From Amorphophallus konjac (lineage: Eukaryota; Streptophyta; Magnoliopsida; Alismatales; Araceae), in contig CM040123.1 of the NCBI GenBank assembly GCA_022559845.1, positions 299,138,642-299,202,641 of the forward strand: a stretch of 64,000 nt of DNA. The letters are read 5' to 3'. This document shows positions 11,802 through 21,471 of this stretch, piece after piece. Every line of letters begins with the position of its first letter. The stretch's first letter is position 1. A program made the position numbers and the translations under genes. The notes below the pieces were generated by a model. It saw only the letters and a list, made by a program, of their open reading frames with translations, was not told the DNA's origin and ran no database searches.

Positions 11802-12576
11802 CCTCAACAAAACCCGGTGAGGCTTCACTTGTGCAGCGCACAGAACCGCAAATCGGAAACCACCGATTGCTTTCCTACTCACCACCTGGTAGGGATGTCA
11901 ACCGCAAATTGGAACAACCTCCAATTGCCTTCCTACTAACCACCGGTAGGGATGAATCACACTTTCAATGTTTAAACAATAATGAAAATGAAACAAATGT
12001 GAATGAACTAAGACAAGAGATTGAGTTATGAGTGAAAATGAATTGGCCCTTGTATGAAATGTTGATCAGCAGCAAGGCTCCTCTTGGCTTCAACTCAATC
12101 TTCTTGATTCACCCTTGATTGGATGAATGTTCTTCACGGAGTACTGTTCACGTGAACAGTACCTCTTCCTTCAATTCTTCTCTCTTGATCTTCTCTTTGA
12201 ATTTCTTTGAATGAATGAAGGAGATGATGAAGCTACCTTGAACCTTGATTGCTTCTTTAGCTTCTAGGAGTTTGAATGCTTGAAATATCACCTTGAATGA
12301 GGTGGAAAGAACTTGAATGGATGAAGATGATTTTCTTTGAAGAACTTGAATCAAATCAGCTTCCTTGGATCACTTTGATAGCCTTGCTTTGATGTAATCT
12401 TCCTTGAGGTTTGCTGACTTTGATGTGAGCTTGATTCCCCTTTGATTGGATGAAGAACACCTTCACGAACTACTGTTCACGTGAACAGTAGCTCGTCTCC
12501 AAGCTCTCTTGCAGCCACCCTAGATCTCACAAGAAGCCCCTTGAAGCATTAGGGTTTCTAACCCCTCATGTGTTAG

Positions 12577-12583
12577 TTTTATA
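12577..12583 (-). promoter_or_regulatory. TATA box in solo LTR S
   Basis: TATAAAA on the minus strand, about 140 bases downstream, in element sense, of the palindrome array. Confidence 0.5.
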
Positions 12584-12721
12584 ACCCTTGAATGGTCCAT
12601 AGATGCCCCCTAGACCAGATCCACAAATCATGGAAGATTAAGTAAGGTTTGATTAAACAAATCCATGGAAAGGGGCTGGCCACGAGGTTTATTTCGAAGT
12701 CAAACAAGGCTGCATCGGGGC

Positions 12722-12902
12722 TGGCGGTCGACCTAAGGCTCCTGGCGGTCGACCGCCACTGAAACACCTACAAACGGGGGATCCCTGAGAAATCCGATCG
12801 ACCGCCACTGGCTGGCGGTCGACTGCCACTGAAAGACGTGCAGACTTGGGAGTCCCTGGCTGGGGCGGTCGACCGCCCCTGTGCTGGCGGTCGACCGCCA
12901 GC
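12722..12902 (-). repeat. Array of GTCGAC-centred palindromes in LTR S
   Basis: Six copies, perfect or decayed, of TGGCGGTCGACCGCCA, at about 12722, 12743, 12796, 12812, 12862 and 12884. Most are followed by CACTG or CTG. They lie just upstream of the TATA box in element sense. A symmetrical site of this kind suits a dimeric DNA-binding protein or a hairpin; neither is shown. Confidence 0.75.
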
Positions 12903-13044
12903 TGGGCAGAACCCGGCCCATCCCGGGTTGGTCCGTTATCCGCGTCAGCTCCGTCGTTCAACTTCTTTAGCAGCCCGGTCATGTCCGTGGCATCTTCCTT
13001 GACTGTCTTGAAGATTTTATTATTGAGTCTTCAATCAAATTTTG

Positions 13045-13115
13045 TTCCGGGGGCTCCGCCCCCGGAAACCCCCGCAAGGGGCGCTGCCCCCTTGACCCCC
13101 GCGACCTGACCACGC
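13045..13115. repeat. GC-rich inverted repeats in LTR S
   Basis: CCGGGGGCTCCGCCCCCGG is a perfect hairpin around TCC. It is followed by CCCCCGCAAGGGGCGCTGC and CCCCCTTGACCCCC, which can pair in several ways. It lies in the U3 part of S. Confidence 0.6.
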
Positions 13116-13372
13116 AGGTCGATCTGCGTGCGAGGGCGCAACATTCAGCGTTCACGTTCACCATTTCCACTTGATTCCTTGTCCATTCATTGGCACACCT
13201 GTCATGAACAAAAACATCATGTATGTCAATCACATGAAGGTGAAAAACATCAATGACTAATAGTGTTTAGCCATTATCAAAACCAAGAATACATTAGAAC
13301 TCATATGACCATAGAATGATGTCGAATGACCCAAGTGACCATATGAACTCAATTGACCATAGGGGCACAACA

Positions 13373-13561
13373 AGGGGGAGAAATAACTTTGCATTTCTTG
13401 AATGAAGATTCATGATAACTTTGCATTTCTTGAATAGAAGATTCATGACTTGCTCAGTCCTTGACTGATTATGCTTTTGACTTGATCTGGTTGTTTTGTC
13501 ATCCATCATGCAAATATCATAGATCTATAAATGGTTTTATCTTCGTCAAAAAGGGGGAGAT
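13373..13561 (+). other. Element A 3' region, last part, with polypurine tracts
   Basis: Starts with AGGGGGAGAAATAAC, the right half of the tract split by S. It holds a tandem pair of about 32 bases (13383-13414 and 13415-13447) starting ATAACTTTGCATTTC. It ends with CAAAAAGGGGGAGAT (about 13547-13561), the tract directly before the 3' LTR. Several such tracts in a row are typical of Sireviruses. Confidence 0.8.
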
Positions 13562-14011
13562 TGTTGTGCCCCGGACTATTTTGACGAAGATTCTGAATGA
13601 AATGTCATGATTTTGGGTTCAATGAATTCGCATGTATATAGGTTTGATGAATGATTGCCTTGAATGAAAACTTGCATGATTGATCTTCATTGATATACAT
13701 AATTGATGAAAGGTGAGGTTGATGGATTTCAGTCTGTGCATGATTGAATTGGCTATACCAAGCAAAATGCTCAATATCGCTTAAGTTTGACTAGGACTAA
13801 TTTATTTGAATGAGTTGCTTTGGTTAAAAATTGAATGAATGGTTTGATTAATCTATAGCATCTGGATTGATATGAGAATTTCATTGCTTGGGTTGAGATT
13901 GAGGTTAATGGCAATCTGTGCTGTGCAAGTTCGATATGGATTCGTCTTGCAAATAATGGTAAGAACATTTTTGAAGGTTGGTCACAAGGTAGATGAAAGA
14001 GCAATGGTTAG
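13562..14011 (+). repeat. 3' LTR of element A, first 450 bp
   Basis: Starts TGTTGTGCCCCGG right after the polypurine tract. It is cut at 14011 by element G; target copy GTTAG is at 14007-14011. It continues at 25268. Confidence 0.85.
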
Positions 14012-14789
14012 TGGAGAGAGGGATTTCTGTAGCGCAATTAAGAGCAGCCGAACTAGGCCTCTCAGGGCCCAACAAGGCTCAGCTCAGCCAAGTGACAGCC
14101 CCCTGGGGCTCACTTAGGTGAGAAAGCCCAATAAAATTTTCGCTCGAGGATACTACCTTCCTAGGTAGCCTCTAGGATCGGAAGGCCCGAGCGTCGGTTA
14201 GGTCACAGGAAAGGTCCATGCCCAAGCCATCTCTCCGCCCAGGGGAAGAAGGCGCATGTCGACCAATCCGACCCATCTTCATCCGAGCTAATCCTACCGT
14301 CCAGATAGGGCTGGTCTCTCTGAGCTCGGTACGGCCGACGATTGCTTATCCATGCAGCCGTTAAGAGTCCTCGGTGGACAGGAATTTATAAAGGTGAGGG
14401 ACTCCAGCTCCCCAAGGTGATAATGCTCCCACGATAAGGCAATAAAAGCCCTCGTCGAGGACGTAACCCCCACCTGAAACTCCTTGACTTACAGGGCTCC
14501 AGAAGACGGCGCACTATTTAGCCCAGGGATACCCTCCGGTGAAAGGTAAGGGCAATCACATGCTCAAAACTCCTGAGCAGGAACCACTTCACCCTTCTGG
14601 TGGAGAGGGATCTCGCGCAGAAGCTACTTCCTCCCTATATTGCTCCCACCATAGCTCTATTGACTTAAGCATCGGAGGGTTTTTCCTAGGGACTCACGCC
14701 TGGGCCCCCTGATCCGTTTCTCTTTCTTACAGTTCACTATCCGGTGATCCACTGCTCGCTCAGGACTAGCGCGAGATCTTGCCTCTTCA
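14012..14789 (+). repeat. 5' LTR of element G
   Basis: 778 bp, TGGAGAG...GCCTCTTCA. TATA box TTTATAAA at 14385-14392. The 3' LTR has the same length with scattered substitutions, a few per hundred by eye. Confidence 0.95.
14385..14392 (+). promoter_or_regulatory. TATA box in element G 5' LTR
   Basis: TTTATAAA; the same box is at 24858-24865 in the 3' LTR. Confidence 0.55.
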
Positions 14790-14808
14790 TTTAGCGCCGT
14801 CTGTGGAA
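14790..14808 (+). other. Primer-binding site region of element G
   Basis: TTTAGCGCCGTCTGTGGAA directly after the 5' LTR. It resembles the TGGCGCCGTCTGTGG-type site of Tat-lineage elements, which is not the initiator-Met site; which tRNA it matches was not checked. Confidence 0.65.
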
Positions 14809-14826
14809 AACGTACGAGAAGCCAAT

Positions 14827-16092
14827 ATGGTGCGAAGGAGCTCAGGGAGGAGATCCACCGTCGACAGGGGAAAGGCCATGGTAGCGGCGGGGATGGCCCT
14901 TCTCTCCAACTCCAGTTCCCCCGCCGACGGACCACCACCACCACCACCCCCCCCTGCGACGGTAGGGCTACCGCCCAACGGTGGTACGGATGCCTTCCAG
15001 GCCCTCAACGCGAAACTGGATGTCCTCGTGGAACTCATGAGGACCCAGGCGGCTAGGGATGGAAGGTCCCGCGCCTCGTCGGGGAGCCCTCCCCGCGAGA
15101 ATGCATCCCAGCACACCACCGGAGGCCGCTTCACTCTCCGCGTCCAGCAGATCATCCGCAACAGGATTGGAGGACCCTCGCAGGCTCCGCCTCCGGAGCA
15201 AGAGACTTCCTCCACACCAAGGTGGGGAAAACCTGGGGCGCGCCGTCTGAACCCAGAGACCGATGTTTCTGGGGATCACCAGGACGCTCCTCCCAGCCCC
15301 ACGGCGCGACAACAGTCGAAGTTATCCCTCCGACTGCGAGATTTCGAGAGGCGTTTCACAGAACAGGAGCGCACCCTCCGCGCCCTGCAGAAGACCTCTT
15401 TCCCGGAGGATGAGGAGAAATCCCCGTTCTCCGAATACATCTTGAAGGCAGAGGTGTCTCCCAGAACCTCCATCCCGACCTTCAAGCTCTACGACGGCCA
15501 GGGCGACCCGGTCGATCATTATGACAGCTTCGACGCTTTGATGACCTTGCATGGAGCGTCGGACGCCATCAAGTGCCGAGCCTTCGCGACCACCCTGGTC
15601 CAGGGCGCCCAGGCGTGGTTCCGGGACCTCACCCCCGGATCCATCCGAGACTTCAAGCAATTTGGGCGAGTCTTCAAAGAGAGTTTCACAAGAAGTGCCC
15701 CCCCAAGGTCGGTAGCGGGGCTCCTAGCCCTCAAACAGGCGCAAGGGGAAAGACTCCGGGCTTATATTCACCGATTCAAGTCGGAAGCCTTGAGAATCCC
15801 CCGCCTGGACGTGGCCTCAGCCATAACCGCGCTGACTGGGGGCACCCGGGACGAGAATCTCCGCCGCGAACTTGTCCTGCACCCTCCCTCGACCCTTGCC
15901 GAGCTAGTGACTCTGGCAATACGCCACGCCGAGTGCGAAGAGGTGCTCAGCGCTTGCCGAGATGCAACCGGCTCGGGTCGGGAGGGGGACAAGAAGCGGG
16001 CTTCGAGCCAAGCTCAGGTTCGGGGAAAAGGCGGAATCGCGATGGGGAATGCAAGGAACCGTCACGGAAGTACGAGCGGTACACCCCACTAG
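14827..16092 (+). pseudogene. Element G gag
   Basis: Start chosen at ATG 14827 (MVRRSSGRRS), since the upstream part of the frame covers the PBS. Order: a Pro-rich N-terminus, a spacer, then the capsid (retrotransposon gag) domain from about 15470: PTFKLYDGQGDPVDHYDSF, AFATTLVQGAQAWFRDL, FTRSAPPRSVAGLLALKQ, LRAYIHRFKSEALRI. The frame is lost at about 16020; from there the gag/pol reading continues in another frame, with the knuckle-like CQFHSDHGHHTGDC (about 16188-16230). The frame left behind ends at 16092 in unrelated residues. GC-rich codon use contrasts with the AT-rich Sireviruses around it. Confidence 0.88.
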
Positions 16093-18540
16093 CCGCACCG
16101 GTCTACGAGATCTACGAAGGCATCAAGGACTCGGGCCTCCTCCGCCAACCCGAGCCAATGAGATCGAAGAACCGTAATCGCAACAAGCACTGCCAGTTCC
16201 ACAGTGATCACGGGCACCACACCGGCGACTGCCACCAGCTCCAGGATGAGATAGAGCGCCTCATCCGTCAGGGACATCTAGCTCGGTTCATAGCCGAGCG
16301 TAAAGAAGACCGAAGCGCCCCAGAGGAGATCGACAATGCCCCTCGCGGGGTACACATCAATGTCATCTCCGGAGGAGCAGCATCAGGCGGCGACAGCAAC
16401 CGAGGAAGGAAGCGTCATGCCGAGCGGGTGAGCCGAGTCATAGAGCCTCCCAAGGCCCCGCCGAGTGAGCCCCAGGTCATAGTCTTCTCCGACCAAGACC
16501 TGGAAGGGCTGAGCACCCCGCATGACGACGCCCTCGTGATTTCGGCTATGATAAACCATTGTAACGTAGATAGGATTCTAGTTGACAATGGGAGTGCCCC
16601 TGATGTACTGTCTTATGATTGTTTCCTTAAGATGGGGGAGGAACCATCCAAAGTCCGCCCGATCCGAACCCCTCTCTGCGGGTTCAATGGCCTGGCCACC
16701 TATCCTGAGGGAGCCCTAAGCCTGCCGGTTACCCTCGGCACCCCACCCAAAACCGTTACGGTCATGGTGGACTTCATAGTGATTAAAGGTATGATAGCAT
16801 ACAACGCAATCTTCGGCCGGGGAATCCTCAGTCGGATAAAAGCGGTGCCGTCTACCTATCACCAGAAAATGAAGTTCCCCACCAAAAATGGGTTAGGGGA
16901 AGTCCGAGGTAACCAGGCTGCGGCCAGAAGGTGCTACAATATCTCGGTAGAGGCCACAAGGCCGGACAGGAAGGACAAGGGCCCCCGGGGAGTCGAGGAT
17001 AAATCCGCAACCACCGAGCCTGGTGGCGAATTGCCGGCGGTTTTCCTAAACGATGACCCGATCCTAGGAGTAAAGATTGGAGCCGACCTACCGTCTGAGG
17101 TTCAACAGCAATATAAAAAGTTTCTTTCTGAGTACATCCGAGTTTTTGCTTGGGCTGATGATCAACTCTCTAGGATACTAGAGGATACGGTACTGCAGAA
17201 GCTCAACCTCGACCCCGCCGTGAAGCCCATACAACAGCGCAGGAGGAAGCATGTCCTGGAGAAACATGCGATCATCAAGGCGCAGGTCACCAAGGGGCAA
17301 GGGACTGGCCTTTTTAGGCCGGTCCTGTACCCAACGTGGCTAGCCAACGTCATCCTGGTACCGAAAGCTTCAGGCAAGTGGCGGATGTGCGTGGATTTCA
17401 CCGACCTGAATAAGGCCACCCCTAAGGACTGTTATCCGTTGCCGAGCATTGACCAATTGGTTGACTCAACCTTGGCCAACGAGATACTCAGCTTCCTAGA
17501 CGCCTAATCAGGTTACCACCAGATCAGAATGAATCTAGAAGATGTCGAGAAGACCGCCTTCATCACCGACTACGGCGTATACTGCTACACCCGGATGCCT
17601 TTCGGGTTGAAAAATGCCGGAGCCACGTACTAGAGGCTGGTCAACCACATGTTTGAAGGACAGCTAGGTCAGAACGTCGAGGCCTACATCGACGATATGC
17701 TCGTCAAGACCCCCAAGGCCGAAGACCACTTCACCGACCTCGCTGAGACCTTCGACACCCTCCTGAGGTACAACATGAAGCTCAATCCTGCCAAGTGTGC
17801 CTTCGGAGTGAGATCCGGGAAGTTCCTGGGTTTCCTAGTCACGCAGCGTGGGATCGAGGCCAACCCCGACAAAGTCCAGGCCATCCTGGACATGCGCTCG
17901 CCCACCTGCGTCAAGGACGTCCAATGCCTAACTGGGCGTGTCGCCGCTCTCAGCCGGTTCCTGTCCCGTGCGGCCGAACGATGCCTGCCCTTCTTCAAGC
18001 TGTTGATGGGGGCCAAATTGGCATCTGCTATGTTCACATGGGATGAGGAATGCCAGAAAGCGTTCACCGAGCTCAAGGAGTTCTTGGCCTCGCCCCGGGT
18101 GCTCTCCAAGCCCGTTCCGGGTAAAGTCTTGCTGCTCTATCTCTCGGCAACGCCATCTACGGTTAGCTCGGTCCTAGTCAGAGATGACTCAGGAGTCAAG
18201 AGGTCGGTCTACTACACCAGCAAGGTGCTCAACGAGGCTGAAAGGAGGTACCCCGCAACCGAGAAACTCGTGCTAGCGTTGGTTACCTCCGCCAGGCGCC
18301 TCCGGCCCTATTTCCAGGGTCACCCCATCACCGTGCTAACCGATGAACCATTGAAGAAGATCCTGGCCCACCCCGAAGCCTCGGGATGACTCGTCAAATG
18401 GGTCATTATGCTTGGGGCCTATTATATATCCTACCGGCCGCGCTCAGCTGTGAAAGGCCAAGCGCTCGCCGATTTCATCGCCGAAAGCACCATCCCGACT
18501 GAAGAAAGATCCCCGCCCTGCTCCCAGGCCGACCTGGGAA
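16020..18540 (+). pseudogene. Element G pol: protease, reverse transcriptase, RNase H
   Basis: One frame through nucleocapsid, protease, RT and the first RNase H. Protease active site ILVDNGSAPDVL at about 16573-16608. [53 protein letters not shown], and YIDD in the AYIDDMLVKT block (17682-17711). The RNase H part reads SVYYTSKVLNEAERRYP and then ITVLTDEPLKKIL. In-frame stops are at 17505-17507 (inside FLDA*SGYHQ), about 17631-17633 and about 18387-18389. A frameshift near 18530 leads into the next domain. The protease/RT motifs are nearly complete, so the stops look recent relative to the divergence of the family. Confidence 0.92.
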
Positions 18541-19053
18541 TTGTTCATTGATGGATCCTCCAACTCGGTCAGTAGTGGTGCCGGAATCCTCCTGGAGTCT
18601 CCCGAAGGAGCAGAACTGCAATACGCCTTGAAGTTCAGCTTTCAGGCATCCAACAACGCTTCCGAATACGAGGCCCTTATCTCGGGAGCGCGCATGGCCC
18701 GACGGTTAGGGGCTGAGCGAGTCAAAATCCATACTAACTCCCAGCTGGTCGCTAGCCAAGTCAACGGTGAGTACGAAGCTCGAGAGGCACCAATGGTCAA
18801 ATACCTCCAACTGGTCAGAGACCTGGCCCAACAGTTCGAGAGATTCGAGGTAGTCCGAATAGCTCGGGAGGAAAACTGCCGAGCGGATGCCCTCTCTCGG
18901 CTGGCCTCCTCTCTCGACCCCGAAGGTACTCGATCGGTCCTCCTTGAAGAGATACTGTTGACTCAGCCATTCCGAGCGACTGGCGCACCCCCTACCTGTC
19001 ATCGCTCCGGGACTCTCAAGAGCCTTCCGACCCTCGAGAGGCCCGCAGATTGA
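18541..19053 (+). pseudogene. Element G pol: second (archaeal-type) RNase H
   Basis: A second RNase H after the first, as known for Tat-lineage elements. Motifs: FIDGSSNSVSSGAGI (first Asp), NNASEYEALISGARMA (Glu), IHTNSQLVASQVNGEYEA, and REENCRADALSRLA. Where the family has an acidic SDSQ-type residue this copy reads TNSQ, so a catalytic Asp appears to be replaced by Asn. It is in a different frame from the RT. Its role in the family is thought to be RNA removal that complements the first, often weakened, RNase H. Confidence 0.85.
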
Positions 19054-20216
19054 AGTACCAAGCCCGGCGCTTCGTAGTTCTTGACGACACTCTCTACCGG
19101 AGGTCTTTCTCCGGTCCCCTGCTGAAGTGTCTCGGCCCCGACGAAGCCAACCGAGCTATCCAAGATATTCATGAAGGCCTGTGCGGAGCGCACTCAGGAG
19201 GAAGGTCACTTGCCCGGATCCTGCTATGGTAGGGTTACTAGTGGCCCACTCTGCAGCGCGACTGCACGGCCTATGTGCAACAGTGCGATCGATGCCAGCG
19301 ATTCGACCACTTAGTCCATCAGCCGGCTATGGAGCTCGTCACCCTGACCGAGCCATACCCCTTCGCTCGGTGGAGAATCGACATTCTTGGGCCGTTCCCT
19401 ACAGATCAAGCCCAGAAGAAGTTTATCATCGTCGCCATCGACTACTTCACCAAGTGGATCGAGGCCGAAGCCACGGCGAGGATCACCGAGACAGTCGTCT
19501 GGAGTTTTGTCTGGAAGTCAATCATTTGTCGTTACGGCATCCCCCGGGTGATAGTGAGCGATAACGGTCGGCAATTTGACTCTCGTTATTTCTGAGACAG
19601 ATGTGCCGACCTAGGTATTCGCAACCACTTCACTTTGGTTGCCCACCCTCAGGCCAACGGGCTAGTCGAGAATGCCAATAAGACTATCTTAAAAGGCATA
19701 AAGACTAGACTCGGCAAGGCCAAGGGCAACTGGCTCGAGGAACTGCCTAGCGTACTTTGGTCCAACAGAACGACTCCCAGAATGGCAACCGGTGAGAGTC
19801 CTTTCCAGTTGGTATACGGCACCGAGGCCGTCATTCCGTTGGAGATCGCCAATCCCTCCCTCCGAGTCATCTGCTTCTCGCCTGAGGTAAACGAGCAAAA
19901 AATGCTCGAGAATCTCGACCTAGCGGATGAACTCCGAGAGATTGCCAGCATCCGAGTGACGGAATACCAGCGCCGCCTCACTCGATACTACAACGCCAAA
20001 GTCCGAGACAGGCACTTCCAGCCGGGAGACTTCATCCTTAGGAAAGCCGAAGCCTCTCGACCACTGGAGGCGGCGGGCAAGCTATCCCCTAACTGGGAAG
20101 GCCCCTACCGAGTGGTCGAGACGCTCGGGAAAGGAGCGTACCAGCTATCTACAATGGAAGGGGAACCCATCCCTCGGACATGGAATGCAGCCACACTACG
20201 CAAGTTCTACTTTTGA
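19050..20216 (+). pseudogene. Element G pol: integrase
   Basis: Zinc-binding part IHEGLCGAHSGG (His-His) and YVQQCDRCQRF (Cys-Cys), then the catalytic core: RWRIDILGPFP and IDYFTKWIEAEA (first Asp), VIVSDNGRQFDS (second Asp), HPQANGLVENANKTILKGIK (Glu). The C-terminal part has FILRKAEASRPLEAAGKLSPNWEGPY and ends at LRKFYF then stop (20216). In-frame stops are at about 19230-19232, 19239-19241 and 19593-19595. All three catalytic residues are readable. Confidence 0.9.
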
Positions 20217-21471
20217 AGTTCGTGCAAACAATCCGAGTGAAATAAAATTTTCTCCTTTTCATTCAAACGATTGTTGGTACATCAGAAAGGCAAAAGCCAA
20301 TACATTACACAACAGAAAGCAAAAAATCCATCTGGCACCACTATAAGAGGCCATTGCTCGACTGACTCGGTTGATCTCCTTGCGTCCAGCCACTGACTCT
20401 GCCTCGCATAGAAACTGGCTCGGATAAAAGGCCGTCGACCCAGTTGACTCGGGTGGCCCATGACAAAGGTGACAGAAGGGACTGCGGAGGGGAAGGCTAC
20501 CTTCCAAGTTGACAGAGGCTGGGGAAGAGGGAACACCTATGAAGGCCTCCTCTCTTCCAACCTGCCAACTCTTTGGAACGTACAGAGAGCAAGCACCCTC
20601 CAAAGAGTGAAAGAAAGGACGAGCAGAAGATGGAAAAAGAGGCTGCCAGAAAGAAAAAGAAGGCCAGCATAGCTGGACGAGGAGGCAGGGGAAGGCCCGG
20701 AAAGGAGGGAGCTTAATTTGCTCCTCCCCCCATCCCTGAAGCGAGCAGAGAGGGACGGGCGGCGGAGACGCCGGATGCCCCCATCCGTACTCCATCTCGC
20801 CCCCCTCCGGGAAGCCTCGCCAGAACTGATAGAGGAAACAGCGTGATTTTTCCGTCAAAATCCTCTCCAGATCCGTGCGATGACCATCGGATCCGCTTCA
20901 AACCCACGCGACGACCGTCGGACCTGCTCAAAATCTGAAGCGGCAAAAACCTGCCGCCCTCCATCATCGACAGCATCGTCTTCCGAAGGATTTTCCATGC
21001 TCTGAATGCAAAGGCTCAGCGCTACGAGAAATGGAGAGAGGAAAGACCACCCTAGAAAACCCTAAAACGATGTAGACGGAGAGACGCCCCTAAGTCCCTT
21101 ATAAAGGTGAGGGGAGGCTGCTTGCCTTAAAAGACTCTCTCCTCAAAAACACGCCGAAGGAATTTCCCCGTTATGACTGGTCACCTCAAACTCCTCGTTT
21201 CCGCCCCCAGCGGGACACACGAGGCGGCTAAGCATTCAAGGCGCGATCAAACGGAAAGACACCCTGGCAGACGCTCACCCAACCATCATGCGAGATCTGC
21301 ACAGAAAGTATCGGTCCTTTCCAACTACTACAGATACGCTGATCAAATCACGGCAAGGATATCATGAAGTAAGTAAGATTTTATTTATTGCCTTACAAAA
21401 AGTGGAAGTCCTTTTTTGAAAAAAGAAAGAGACAAACAAAGAAGGTGGCAAAATAGAATGATACATCAGGC
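20217..21471. other. Element G spacer between pol and antisense gene
   Basis: About 1.25 kb without a convincing gene. A reverse open frame of 199 codons (20259-20858) has a hydrophobic C-terminus but matches no family I know. A second TATA-like TTATAAAGGTGAGGGGA at about 21101 resembles the LTR promoter (14386). Confidence 0.5.

Larger units (their letters stand above)
11533..13372 (-). mobile_element. Solo LTR S, Sirevirus-type
   Basis: 1840 bp. In minus-strand sense it starts TGTTGTGCCCC (like the LTR of element A) and ends CACAACA. It is flanked by AGAGG (11528-11532) and AGGGG (13373-13377), a target duplication with one mismatch. No internal region is attached, so it is a solo LTR left by recombination between two LTRs. 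It carries the conserved LTR hairpin (11766-11801), a palindrome array (12722-12902) and a TATA box (12577-12583, minus). It inserted exactly into a polypurine tract of element A. Confidence 0.83.

Noticed and set aside
14007..14030. Left end of element G placed at TGTAGCGC (14028)
   Set aside because: Both LTRs also share the preceding TGGAGAGRGGGATTT, and only a start at 14012/24485 gives equal 778-bp LTRs and the perfect GTTAG duplication.
20259..20858. Reverse 199-codon frame in element G with a hydrophobic C-terminus
   Set aside because: Low-complexity Pro/Ser/Phe composition, no domain, and it lies between pol and the antisense gene where relatives usually have spacer. Kept only as a note.
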